Origin: Antilocapra americana
Taxonomy: Eukaryota > Chordata > Mammalia > Artiodactyla > Antilocapridae
DNA length: 64,000 bases
Direction of reading: 5' to 3'
NCBI GenBank assembly: GCA_007570785.1
Contig: ML662442.1
Coordinates: forward strand, 32,174,691-32,238,690
Shown: piece after piece, positions 1 through 12,461 of the stretch
Layout of the letters: each line of letters begins with the position of its first letter
How positions within the stretch are numbered: position 1 is the first letter of the stretch
Made by a program: the position numbers and the translations under genes
The notes under the pieces: model-generated
Database searches by the model: none
What the model saw: the letters and a program-made list of their open reading frames with translations, nothing else
Told to the model about the DNA's origin: nothing

Positions 1-1118
1 ATTCACATATTCACTTGCGTTCTATCATTTCCTCCAAGTCACCATGTCCAAAAACAAATATATAACTTGTCCCTTCAATCAGTTCTCTTAAAGTAAGTGC
101 TGTTTACTAAGTGTGAGTGTGGCCAGGCATTGATCACTTTACACACAGGATTTTCCTTAATCTCAAAACAAGACAGCAGGGTAATGATTATTAGTCCCAT
201 GTACAAATGAGGAAGTGCAGGCATAACTTCCCAGTGAGATGCTGTGGCTCTTACTTCTCATTACACTCTGCCTTCTGATGTGCTGCTGAGTACACTGTTC
301 TTCTGTGATGCAGTTTTGATACCCTGATGTCATGTTTGATCTTCCATCTGTTTCATTGCTCATCTACTTTCACTCATTCCGTACTCCTTTGAGATTTTTC
401 TTGTAGCTTTCAATTCTAACTGCCCAAATTTCTAGCCCAGATCTTTATAACATGCAGTTTTCTTTGTAGCATGTACCTGATTGACTTCTTTCAACATTTT
501 TTGTAAGTAAATTGTGAAATGCTGTAACTGCATCTTATTATAAACATCCAAATTACAGAGAGGAATGCAGAATAAAAATGGAAAGTCCTTTGTCATCATT
601 TTGTGTCTGTCCTAATCTCTCAAGAAGTAAGCACATATAATTTTTGATTTGTTGGCTTTTGGCATATAAATAAAACTATAATATTCCTAGTACTTTACAA
701 TTTACCCTTTCATATCCAGCACTATGTCTTGCAGATCTTTCTATGTCAGGGCTATATAATTTACACATGGTAGACACTCAAATGTTTGCAAAATAAATCT
801 TAGATTTCAATTACATACTCCTTTTGTCTAAAAAATATTGTACTTTTTGCTCCATTTTCATCTAATTGAAGTCTTTTTCTCCAAGGCTATAAGTTACTAC
901 GGCGCTCCTCTTCTCTTTGGTTAGTCTTAATCAAGGTCTCTTTCATGGTGGATAAGGCATAGTGATAAAGGTTATTTTTATTAAATATCAATAAAGTGTA
1001 TATGTGTGAGTGTGTGTAGTGTCATTTTATTGGATAGTTATTCACATGTAAGTGTCAAATCTAACTTCTTCTCAGTTGTCTTATGTAAATTTCTAACCTC
1101 TTTACTGTTTCTGTACCG
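1..1118. other. FRK intron 1, non-coding; part resembles ancient L1
   Basis: No coding exon seen. About 540-780 resembles an old L1 3' portion in reverse (CTTGCAGATCTTTCTATGTCAG-like wording of that region). The remainder is unremarkable AT-rich sequence. Confidence 0.5.
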
Positions 1119-1283
1119 CAGTAGTTCTGTCTTTGGTGTGCATCAGATTTACTGGACAAGTTATTAAAACCCAGATTGTTGGACCTCACCTTCAGACTTT
1201 CTGATTCAGTAGATATAGTGGTAAAGCTTGCAAATTTCCAAGTTTCCATGTGATCCTGACCCACAGTTTGAGGATCATGCTCT
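1119..1283 (+). mobile_element. MER20-like hAT-Charlie DNA transposon remnant
   Basis: The order of blocks GTGCATCAG, TTATTAAAACCCAGATTGTTGG, CTGATTCAGTAG and the closing ACAGTTTGAGGATCATG matches the remembered MER20 consensus over about 165 bp. It is an old, non-autonomous, non-coding element in intron 1. Confidence 0.7.
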
Positions 1284-1375
1284 ATAAGACTCTTCTTTGA
1301 TATTTTATAGCCTCTTACGATTTCTTGATTTCTTCTTGGCATTCACTGTTTGCTGCACATTAGAACTACAGCTTA

Positions 1376-1636
1376 CAGCTGCTGCTAAGTCACTTCAGTT
1401 GTGTCCGACTCTGTGCGACCCCATAGATGGCAGCCTACCAGGCTCCACCATCCCTGGGATTCTCCAGGCAAGAACACTGGAGTGCGCTGCCATTTCCTTC
1501 TCCAATACGTGAAAGTGAAGTCGCTAAGTCGTGTCCGACTCTTGAGACCCCATGGACTGCAGCCCACCAGGCTCCTCCGTCCATGGGATTTTCCAGGCAA
1601 GAGGACTGGAGTGGGGTGCCATTGCCTTCTCCGACA
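1376..1636 (-). mobile_element. Bov-A2 SINE, reverse orientation
   Basis: The two-monomer Bov-A2 structure is visible in reverse: GCTGCTGCTAAGTCACTTCAG, then two copies of GTGTCCGACTCT...CCACCAGGCTCC...CCAGGCAAGA. Flanks CAGCTTACAGCT and CAGTTTACAGAG look like a decayed target duplication. Open frames across it are repeat artefacts. Confidence 0.9.
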
Positions 1637-1881
1637 GTTTACAGAGAGCACTGAAAATGGCTGCGGTAGATGTACTCTTCCAGAATGCAGCCTGCAAGGG
1701 CTCTGAAGGCAGAACTGAGGGGAATGACAGTTCCGCCCAAGGCTCAGACCACAAATTAAGGAACAATTTTCACATGTGCCATTAGTCTATACAACAGCAT
1801 ATGCTCTAGTGACCACAATCTATAGCAGATACATCATCTTTGAGTATGAAAGATGGCATTATAAGAAATGCATCCAGAAAA

Positions 1882-2226
1882 CTATTTTTATTCATTTTCT
1901 TCACTTCTTTTAAATACTTGGTGTTTGGTCTTCATTGCTGCACAGGGGCTTTCTCTAGTTGTGAGGAGTGGGAGTTACTCTCCAGTTGTGTTTTCTCATG
2001 GCACTGGCTTCTCTTTGTTGGGGAGCACAGGCTCTGGAGTGCGTGGGCTTCGTTAGCTGTAGCACATGAGCACAGTAGTTGGTTCCCAGGTTTTAGAGAG
2101 CAGGCTCAGTCCTTGTGGCATGTGGGCTTAGTTGCTCCAATGCATATGGGAATCTTTCCAGACCAGTGATCAAGCTGGTGTCCCTTGCAGTGCAAGGCAA
2201 ATTCTTTTGAACCAACAAGGAAGCCC
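1882..2226 (-). mobile_element. CHR-type (tRNA-Glu derived) artiodactyl SINE, reverse
   Basis: The reverse strand gives the typical head: GGAAGCCC at the right end, then the AGTGCAAGG and GATCAAGCTGG segments of the tRNA-like region. The body has GGGCTTTCTCTAGTTG and GGAGCACAGGCTCTGG. Confidence 0.85.
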
Positions 2227-2302
2227 TATTTCTTTCACTTCTTGATGGTAGCTGAGCCAAGTCACATTCCACATATTAAGTGAGCTGATACATTCAGGTA
2301 AA

Positions 2303-2386
2303 TATTGGGATGGTCAAAAAGTTTTTTTGGGTTTTTCCGCAAGATGTTATGGGAAGACCTGAAAAAACTTTTTGCCCTACACAATA
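2303..2386. mobile_element. Short mariner-derived MITE with TA flanks
   Basis: An 84-bp imperfect palindrome: ATTGGGATGGTCAAAAAG at the left is mirrored by CTTTTTGCCCTACACAAT at the right, flanked by TA. It matches the remembered bovine mariner MITE with TTGGGTTGGCCAAAAAG ends. A second copy lies at 60038-60122. Confidence 0.8.
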
Positions 2387-2906
2387 GTTTCATGTATTTC
2401 ATTGCTATTATCGATTTTTTGTGGTGTGATTTGCCTTGTCAAGTGACTGACCAAGAATCCAGAATGGGTGAGACAGAAGTTCCTCTCTGAAAATGTAGTA
2501 AAATGACCATATCTTAACCATTTGATTTACAGAGCTGTTTGCGTATATGTATATTGGGCAGAGAAAACATGTCATTTTATAAACTTGATTATCCAAAATA
2601 CAAATGTAATGTTTGCATGTAAAACTTACATAATGGAGTGTTTATTCTTTAGAAAAATGAGATATAGAAGATATAGTTGTACTTCTAAGAATTTAATCTG
2701 CAAGATAAATTATAATTTTTATAGAGGTTTACATGTTTACATTTGGACCAAACATTTTAATGTTGCTGAATAATTAAGCACTAGAAATCAAGAAAATGTA
2801 TGGCATTGATTAGTTTATTTGATCCATGTTGCTTCTTTGCTTGAAATTTGTCTGAAAAAATTTTGCCATTGCTGGAAATGGAGTCTCAAAAAGAAATTGC
2901 CTGGGT
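2387..2906. other. Intron 1 sequence without recognised features
   Basis: AT-rich and unremarkable; short open frames here have no recognisable protein similarity. Confidence 0.5.
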
Positions 2907-2916
2907 TCTTTAACTA

Positions 2917-3958
2917 TCAGTTCAGTTCAGTCGCTCAGTCCTGTCTGACTTTTTGCAACCCCATGGACTGCAGCATGCCAGGCCTCTCTGTCCATTGCCA
3001 ACTCCCAGAGGTTGCTCAGACTCATGTCCATTGAGTTGGTGATGCCATCCATCCATCTCATCCTCTGTCATCCCCTTCTCCTCCCACCTTCAATCTTTCC
3101 CAGCATCAGGGCCTTTTCAAATGAGTCAGTTCTTCGCATCAGGTGGCCAAAGTATTGGAGTTTCAGCTTCAATATCAGTCCTTCCAATGAACACCCAGGA
3201 CTGATCTCCTTTAGGATGGACTGGTTGGATCTCCTTGCAGTCCAAGGGACTCTCAAGAGTATTCTCCAACACCACAGTTTAAAAGCATCAATTCTTTGGT
3301 GCTCAGCCTTCTTTATAGTCCAACTCTCATATCCATATATGACTAGTGGAAAAACCATAGCCTTGACTATATGGACCTTTGTTGGCAAAGTAATGTCTCT
3401 GCTTTTTAATATGCTGTCTAGGTTGGTCATAACTTTCTTTCCAAGGAGTAAATGTCTTAATTTCATGGCTGCAGTCACCATCTGCAGTGATTTTGGAGCC
3501 CCAATAAATAAAGTCTGTCACTGTTTCCACTGTTTTCCCATCTATTTGCCATGAAGTGATGGGACCAGATGCCATGATCTTAGTTTTCTGAATGTTGAGC
3601 TTTAAGCCAACTTTTTCACTCTCCTCTTTCACTTTCATCAAGAGGCTCTTTAGTTCTTCTTCATTTTCTGCCATAAGGGTGGTGTCTCTACATGTCTAAG
3701 GCTATTGATATTTCTCCCTGCAATCTTGATTCCAGCTCGTGCTTCTTCCAGCCCAGCGTTTCTCATGATGTACTCTGAATATAAGTTAAATAAGCAGGGT
3801 GACAATATACACCCTTGACGTACTCCTTTTCCTATTTTGAACCAGTCTCTTGTGCCATGTGCAGTTCTAAATGTCGCTTCTTGACCTGAATACAGATTTC
3901 TTCAGAGGCAGTTCAGGTGGTCTGGTATTCCCATCTCTTTCAGAATTTTCCACATTAG
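2917..3958 (-). mobile_element. BovB LINE 3' end, 5'-truncated, reverse
   Basis: It starts with the complement of the BovB tail (CAGTTCAGTTCAGTCGCTCAG) and runs through the BovB 3' UTR and C-terminal ORF region. Reverse-strand frames encode fragments such as GSKITADGDCSHEIK and WKESYDQPRQHIKKQ, with stops and frame changes. It breaks off in the reverse transcriptase region (CAGAATTTTCCACA). Flanks CTTTAACTA and CTTTCACTA suggest a 9-bp target duplication. Confidence 0.92.
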
Positions 3959-3984
3959 CTTTCACTAAATAGGCATTTAGCCAT

Positions 3985-5108
3985 AAAAACCTATGTTTTT
4001 TTTTTAATGTATTTGCTTAAACTTTGTATAAATGGCATTATAGTGGTATAGATCATTCTTGAACTTCCTTTTGTCCCTCAACAATATATTTGCTTTAACT
4101 CCCATATAGTAATCCATTTTATGTACATAATTAAGTTTATTTATCAATTCCCCTGAAGTGGACATTTAGGTTGTTTCCAATTTTCAATGTGAGAATTCTT
4201 TAGTAAATGTTCTTGTAGTATATTTCATGAGTATGTAGAGTATATAACCTAGAAATGAAATTAAGTAGTATACAAGTATTCAGTTTTACCACATATTGCC
4301 AAATGCTCTCTGAATGAATTATACCAATTACCTTGCCACTAGTATTAGTATTGTATAAAGATTCTATTTCACATTTTTCCCAATGTCTGAATGTGAAAGT
4401 TTAATTTTTTTTCCAGCCTGAAAAGTGAAATCGCATTTCATTTTTATATTTAAATATTCTTAATATTCATAGTTACTGACAATAGATAAAGGCTGTACTT
4501 CCTTTCTTTTTTTTGTTTTTACTGGTTATTAGGTTTTTCTTTTCTGTCATCTATCAAGTATATACTATGCAATTTTTGTCATAGTATATACTGTGTCTTA
4601 TTTATTTTTTTAGTGAATATATATCTTTATATAATCTGAATAGTAATCTTATTCTTGGTAATATGCTGTGCAAGTACCTTTTCCAGGTCTGTGGCTTGTA
4701 TTTAAATTTTATTTCATGGCAGTCTTGGTGTTGTTAGTTTTTAGTTGTGATGCAATAAATAGCATCAGTCTTTCCCCTTAAAGCTTGTATGTCTTCCTTT
4801 TATTTTTGCATTGTTAAGGAAAACTTCCCTACTCCAATATCCTCAGAACATTTTAAGTTTGCCTTTTATATTATGTCTTTAATCTATGTAAAATTATTGT
4901 GTATGCTGTAACTAGCATCAGTTAATATTTTCATATGGATTATGAATGGTACCAGCATCATTTATTGACTAACCGATGCTTTCATCACTAATTTGTTTGT
5001 TTGGTTCTGTTTGAGTTTTTAATTATGTTCCATTATTCTATTTACTTATTTATGCAGTGATGGAAAACATACATTTCTATTTTTCTATGAATTTATTCCA
5101 TTGCCACC
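3985..5108 (-). mobile_element. Ancient L1 fragment, reverse
   Basis: The wording of an old mammalian L1 3' region in reverse is recognisable: CATTTAGGTTGTTTCCA, TACCACATATTGCCAAATG, TCTGTGGCTTGTATTTAAA, and a CAGCATCATTTATTG segment near 4953. It is heavily diverged with no coding capacity. A BovB copy interrupts it at 5124. Confidence 0.65.
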
Positions 5109-5518
5109 TTGGAACATTTCCAATCAGTTCAGTTCAGTCACTCAGTTGTGGCCTACTCTTTGATACCCCATGGACTGCAGCCCACCAGGATTCCCTGTCC
5201 ATCACCAACTCCTGGAGCTTGCTCAAATTCATGTCCATCGAGTTGGTTATGCCATCCAACCATCTCATCCTCTGTCACCCTCTTCTTCTCCTGCCTTCAA
5301 TATTTCTCAGCATTGGGGTCTTTTCAAATTAGTCAGTTCTTAGCATCAGGTGGCCAAAGTATTGGAGTTTCAGCATCAGTCCTTCCAATGAATATTCATT
5401 CCAACTCTCACTTCCATACATGACTACTGGAAAAACCATAGCCTTGACTAGATGGACCTTTGTTGGCAAAGTAATGTCTCTGCTTTTTAATATGCTGTCT
5501 AGGTTGGAACATTTCCAA
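5109..5518 (-). mobile_element. BovB LINE fragment with internal deletion and 15-bp target duplication, reverse
   Basis: The insert 5124-5503 is flanked by perfect copies of TTGGAACATTTCCAA (5109-5123 and 5504-5518). The left end is the BovB tail complement and the right end breaks at ATGCTGTCTAGG. Compared with the other BovB copies in the window, about 160 bp is missing at about 5395 (…AATGAATATTCATTCCAACTC…). Confidence 0.93.
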
Positions 5519-6410
5519 GCCTTTTATAATTTCAGCTGGGCAAACAATAGTCTATGGATATTAACTTGGTTCCTGTTATTGAATCAGTGTGGTAGTCATT
5601 AGTATAGTCTACCCAGTGCTTCCAAGTTTTCTGCCTTTGAGGAAGTAGTAGGATTGCATTTTCTCTTTACATTTAGGCATGAACATACAACTTATTTGTC
5701 CACAGGCTGATTCTTAAGCAGAAGCTTTAAATAGCTCCAGAAGCTAGCCTGTGATTTGCCATAGTTTCCAATCCTGCCTTCCTGGCTAGTCATGAAAGCA
5801 TGAAGATGGAAATTCTTCAGTAGACATAGAGATGGATATAGCACAGATGAGCTTCAGTGGATGTGCAGCTGAGTACAAAATAAATCTCTGTTGTCTCTAA
5901 ACCACTGAGATTTTTTAAGTCGTTCATTGCTCTAACATAATCTGGCATTTCCTGGCTAATACAGTTAATATTATATAATATTATATAATTTGAAATTTGA
6001 TGATTAGGAAAATGGTAAATAAACATCTTACTTTTGTCAGGAGGTAATTCTATTTTAACGTCTTTTTTTCCCAACTTCTTCCACTTCTTCTTTCAATTAT
6101 ATCACTCTTAGTGCACCCATACTCCCTGATACCTGTGACCTCTCCAAACAGTTGGAGCCAATTTTGAGGGCTTTTCCCAGCCTGCAGTTCCTCACTCACA
6201 CTATCTTTTCCCTCAAGCCTACATTTCTTTTTGAGTGCTTATATTTTAAAAGATGATAACCTGGAAAGATAAATGTTTTACCTAAAATCTTTAATGATAA
6301 AGATAAAAATTATGACCCCATAGTGAAAGTTTATTCATAAAAGCTGGCTATTTCAGTTTCCTGTTTATCATATTGGTATCTACTGACTTCACATAGGTTT
6401 TAAACTTGCT
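5519..6410. other. Intron 1 sequence without recognised features
   Basis: The first part may continue the old L1 interrupted by the BovB copy. The remainder shows no recognisable repeat or exon. Confidence 0.45.
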
Positions 6411-8043
6411 CTGATATTAATAATAAGAAGAGGTGGCAAGAATACACAGAATAACTGTACAAAAAAGATCTTCACGACCCAGATAATCATGATGGTGTGA
6501 TCACTCACTTAGAGCCAGACATCCTGAAATGTGAAGTCAAGTGGGCCTTAGAAAGCATTACTAGGAACAAAGCTAGTGGAGGTGATGGAATTCCAGTTGA
6601 GCTATTTCAAATCCTGAAAGATGATACTGTGAAAGTGCTTCACTCAATATGCCAGCAAATTTGAAAACTTAGCAGTAGCCACAGGACTGGAAAAGGTCAG
6701 TTTTCATTCCAATCCCAAAGAAAGGCAATGCCAAAGAATGCTCAAACTACTGCACAATTGCACTCATCTCACGCTAGTAAAGTAATGCTCAAAATTCTCC
6801 AACCCAGGCTTCAGTAACATGTGAACCGTGAAATTCCAGATATTCAAGCTGGTTTTAGAAAAGGCAGAGGAACCAGAGAACAAATTGCCAACATCTACTG
6901 GATCATTGAAAAAGCAAGAGAGTTCCAGAAAAACATCTGTTTCTGCTTTATTGACTATGCCAAAGCCTTTGACTGTGTGGATCACTATAAACTGTGGAAA
7001 ATTCTGAAAGAGATGGGACTACCAGACCATCTGATCTGTCTCTTGAGAAACCTTTATGCAGGTGAGGAAGCAACAGTTAGAACTGGACATGGAACAACAA
7101 ACCGGTTCCAAATAGGAAAAGAAGTATGTCAAGGCTGTATATTGTCGCCCTGCTTATTTAACTTATATGAAGAGTACATCATGAGAAACGCTGGGCTGGA
7201 AGAAGCATAAGCTGGAATCAAGATTGCCAGGAGAAATATCAATAACCTCAGATATGCAGATGACCCCCACCCTTATGGCAGAAAGTGAAGAGGAACTAAA
7301 TAGCCTCTTGATGAAAGTGAAAGAGGAGAGTGAAAAAGTTGGCTTAAAGCTCAACATTCAGATAACTAAGATCATGGCATCTGATCCCATCACTTCATGG
7401 CAAATAGATGGGGAAACAGTGGAAACAGTGACAGACTTTATTTTTTTTTGTCTCCAAAATCACTGCAGATGGTGATTGCAGCCATGAAATTAAAAGACAC
7501 TTACTCCTTGGAAAGAAAGTTATGACCAACCTAGACAGCATATTGAAAAGCAGAGACATTACTTTGCCAACAAAGATCCATCTAGTGCAGGCTATGGTTT
7601 TTCCAGTAGTCATGTAGAGGTGTGAGAGTTGGACGGTGAAGAAGGCTGAGCACTGAAGAATTGATGCTTTTAAACTGTGGTGTTGGAGAAGACTCTTGAG
7701 AGTTCCTTGGACTGCACGAATATCCAACCAGTCCATCCTAAGGGAGATCAGTCTTGGGTGTTCATTGGAAGGACTGATGTTGAAGCTGAAGCTCCAATAC
7801 TTTGGCCACCTTATGCGAAGATTTGACTCATTGGATAAGACTCTAATGCTGGGAAGGATTGGGGGCAGGAGGAGAAGGGGATGACAGAGGATGAGATGGT
7901 TGGATGGCATCACCGACTCGATGGACATGGGTTTGGGTAGACTCTGGGAGTTGGTGATGGTCAGGGAGGCCTTGTGTGCTGCGATTCATGGGGTTGCAAA
8001 GAGTCAGACACGACTGAGTGACTGAACTGAACTGATATTAATA
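6411..8043 (+). pseudogene. BovB LINE with decayed reverse transcriptase, 5'-truncated
   Basis: A 1.6-kb sense-strand BovB (RTE class) copy flanked by CTGATATTAATA (6411-6422 and 8032-8043). The conserved part encodes an RT palm with DIQAGFRKGRGTREQIANIY, the catalytic motif-A segment FIDYAKAFD (frame starting 6821) and RNLYAGEEATVRT. The second catalytic motif is still visible as DNA (ATATGCAGATGAC, Tyr-Ala-Asp-Asp, about 7252) but lies past a stop at 7208-7210 and in another frame. The tail ends GACTGAACTGAACTGA. It lacks the endonuclease N-terminus and carries stops and frameshifts, so it is dead. Confidence 0.93.
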
Positions 8044-8191
8044 TCCATAATTGTTGGAGTTGATCACATTCACATTTATTGACTCCTGTAGTTCTGGAAT
8101 GTTATGGATAAGAGGGTAAAGATAAGAAGTGGAGGGGACACTGAAAAGATACTATCCAGGCAGAAGTATTTTCTTCATACAATCTTTCCAT

Positions 8192-8485
8192 GGATGTGAT
8201 AGCTCAGTTGGTAAAGAATCCACCTGCAATTCAGCAGACTCCAGTTCAATTCTTGGGTTGAGAAGATCTGCTGGAGAAGGGATAGGCTACCCATTCCAGT
8301 ATTCTTGGCCTTCCCTTATGGCTAGCTGGTAAAGAATCCAGCCTCAATGTGGGAGGCCTGGGTTCAATCCCTGTGTTGGGAAGATCCCCTGGAGAAGGGA
8401 AAGGCTATCCACTCTAGTATTCTAGCCTGGAGGACTCCATGGACTGTATAGTCCGTGGTTGCAAAGTGTTGTACATGACTCACTC
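8192..8485 (+). mobile_element. Bov-tA SINE with two tRNA-derived heads
   Basis: Two successive tRNA-Glu-like modules are seen: GATAGCTCAGTTGGTAAAGAA at 8197 and CTTATGGCTAGCTGGTAAAGA at 8314. Each is followed by a B-box-like GTTCAAT, and the element ends in a BovB-type tail. The two-head arrangement repeats at 28472-28806. Confidence 0.88.
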
Positions 8486-8587
8486 CATGGATGAAAACTT
8501 CCTTCTAAACATGCAAAATCATCTTACATTACCAAAGGAGTTGACAGAGATGGAGATGGGGAAAGGTGGAAATTAAAGTCCAGAGAG

Positions 8588-8757
8588 GGACTTCTCTGCT
8601 GGTCCAGTGGTTAAAAATCTTGCCTTGCAATCAGGGGACATGGGTTTGATCCCTGGTTGGGAAACTGAAATCCTATATCCCACATGCTATGGACAGCTAA
8701 GCCTGTGTGCTGCGAAAGGGAATAATAAAAAGGAGCAGCAGAAGAAGAAAGGCTCAG
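8588..8757 (+). mobile_element. CHR-type tRNA-derived SINE
   Basis: It has the head GACTTCTCTGCTGGTCCAGTGG and the B-box region GGGTTTGATCCCTGGTTGGG. The body is short and ends in an A/G-rich tail. Confidence 0.85.
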
Positions 8758-10600
<1,843 letters not shown>

Positions 10601-10619
10601 TATCTCTGTCTTTCCCTCA

Positions 10620-11010
10620 TGAGTGTTCCTTCGAAGTATTGTCTTTATTCTTCCAGCGGCAATGGTTCGTAGCTGTCAGAGAAGAGCTTCATGAGGAAGC
10701 GTGATTTATTGATGCCAGGGCAGGCGCTGAGAAGCAGCAGACCAAGGTTGGGGTGGGTGCTAATTGGCTTGTTGTGATCCTTGCGTGGCTGTCAGCTCTT
10801 GTGAGGTCTGCGTTGATCTGGGGAGCGAGTTAGGGCCGTGACACCTCTCATAATGGCATGACACTAATTAGCTATGAATTAGAGCGGTGCTTTTGGATAT
10901 TACATATTATATGTGGGAGCCCGAGAAATCTGTCTTCATTAGATGCATGACAGGTAGTTTTAGTGGCCTTACTGTTATTTGTCATTGGTAGAGAACTGTT
11001 TTTCTGATGA
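10620..11010. promoter_or_regulatory. Candidate conserved non-coding element (enhancer) in FRK intron 2
   Basis: This island is not a recognised repeat and is richer in GC and CpG than its surroundings. It has clustered homeodomain cores: ACACTAATTAGCTATGAATTAG at 10861-10882 holds CTAATTAG and GAATTAG about 10 bp apart in a near-palindromic setting. It also has GGTGCTAATTGGC (10756) and CATTAGATGCATGAC (10937-10951). No long ORF crosses it. The enhancer role is inference from composition and site clustering. Confidence 0.35.
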
Positions 11011-11455
11011 AAAGTATAAAATGCTGACTGCATGTCAACTGGTTCGGCTATTTCTTGACTTCAATCAATTACTTTAAAGGAAATGATTATTGTTATTGCC
11101 ATTAATATTATTTTGATGTTTGGTGTCCCATAAACATTTATATTATTGTTTAAGGTACACTTTCAGAAAAATACACCTTCAGGGCTACAAAATGACTTTC
11201 AGGTGAGTTTTTCAGAGAAAACACTTCATTACGCATAGTGATTTTACTTTAGGTAACTCTGCATGGGAAAATCTCTAGAGGAGGAGAAGGAGTACCAGAT
11301 TCATCCTCAGTGAAACCCTTTCAAGAGCAGATGATACTAGACTGAAGACAGTCAAAAAATGACCACCTGAGGACATGAGACAAAAGGGTTCATCCTCAGT
11401 ATTCAGGCTGATGCATCTAATAGCTGATATCATTTTTTTATACTGTCTATTTCTG

Positions 11456-11762
11456 GAACAAACATTTGAGTGCCTACTCTGTGCCAGGCCTTTGTTAGGT
11501 AGAGGGCATCAAGGAGAGCAGGGAACAGTCTCAGGAAGGTTATAATACAGCTGTCTTGTTGTGAGAGGAGACGGGGCAGGGGCCAAGTCCAGGAGAGGGT
11601 GTTAGGAAGGTTTCACAGAAGAGGCCATATTATGTGTTCAGTTTGTGTCACAAAGTAGCGGAATGACAGTGATTATTTCTGGCAAGGCCAGTGCACAACC
11701 AGAGTTGTGATATATCTGGTGTTATGTGGAATGGAGGGTGGGAAGGGGGAAGGATGGTGCAG

Positions 11763-11803
<41 letters not shown>

Positions 11804-11965
11804 GCAGAGCTGGAGGGAGCAGGAATGGCCAAAAAATGAGCCTGAAAAGTTGGAGCTAAACTGTTCAGGGCCTTGTATACTAGCCTGAGAAATGTGGACC
11901 TTTTCCTTTAGGTTCAAATATAGAAGGAGGTGTTAGGTAGAAAGTTCCTTGGGCTAAATGTTGGT
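11456..11965 (+). repeat. L2-like ancient LINE fragment
   Basis: Segments such as TGAGTGCCTACTCTGTGCCAGG and GGCCTTGTATACTAGCCTGAGAAATGTGGACC are typical of mammalian L2-class remnants as I recall them. A GT microsatellite interrupts it. The family assignment is tentative. Confidence 0.45.
11765..11800. repeat. (GT)18 microsatellite
   Basis: Uninterrupted GT dinucleotides over 36 bases; a likely polymorphic marker. Confidence 0.97.
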
Positions 11966-12009
11966 GGCAGTGTGGAAAGTAGAATGGGTGAATGATTTAT
12001 AGGTAATGG

Positions 12010-12239
12010 TCTGGGGAGAAGGGCTTCCCTGGTAGCTCTGATAGTAAAGAGTCTGCCTGCAGTGCGGGAGACTGGGGTTTGATCCCTGGGTCAGGAAGAT
12101 CCCCTGGAGAAGGAAATGGCAACCTACTCCAGTATTCTTGCCTGGAAAATCCCATGGATGGAGGAGCCTGGTGGGTAACAGTTCATGGGGTAGCAAAAAG
12201 TCGGACATGACTGAACGACTTCACTCACTCTGGGGAGAA
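12010..12239 (+). mobile_element. Bov-tA SINE with 11-bp target duplication
   Basis: The tRNA-like head GGGCTTCCCTGGTAGCTCTG starts at 12021. GTTTGATCCCTGGGTCAGG (B box) and the BovB-type tail GTCGGACATGACTGAACG follow. Perfect flanks TCTGGGGAGAA lie at 12010-12020 and 12229-12239. Confidence 0.95.
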
Positions 12240-12461
12240 ATGATGGGTAAACAGAAGCATCATCACTGCTATCTGAAATCACAGGTGTGAGGCAGCAGAG
12301 TCAGTCAGCATTCCATGGAGTGGGGCCTGGGAACCTACAATTTAGCCAGCTGCACTAAGGCTTTGCTTGTCTCCAGAAGCCGCACGGCCCCGCTGTTACT
12401 CTCCTTTTTTTTACGAGGCAAGTGCAAGAGTGGCCTTAGGACTCTTGAGAGCAGCCTGAGT

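Noticed and set aside
2915..3970. Long frames of 180, 137 and 115 codons resembling a reverse-transcriptase end
   Set aside because: They are a decayed BovB LINE, not a host gene; the same applies at 7224-7928, 12511-13137, 13544-13980 and 53612-54271.
8190..8480. tRNA gene-like A and B boxes
   Set aside because: They are tRNA-derived SINE heads without a complete cloverleaf, not functional tRNA genes.
11765..11800. Direct repeats as a possible CRISPR array or tandem regulatory array
   Set aside because: Simple dinucleotide microsatellites in a mammalian genome; the dispersed repeats are SINE/LINE copies on both strands with no spacer periodicity.
11648..11917. Frame with a His-Thr repeat on the reverse strand
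   Set aside because: Translation of a GT microsatellite.
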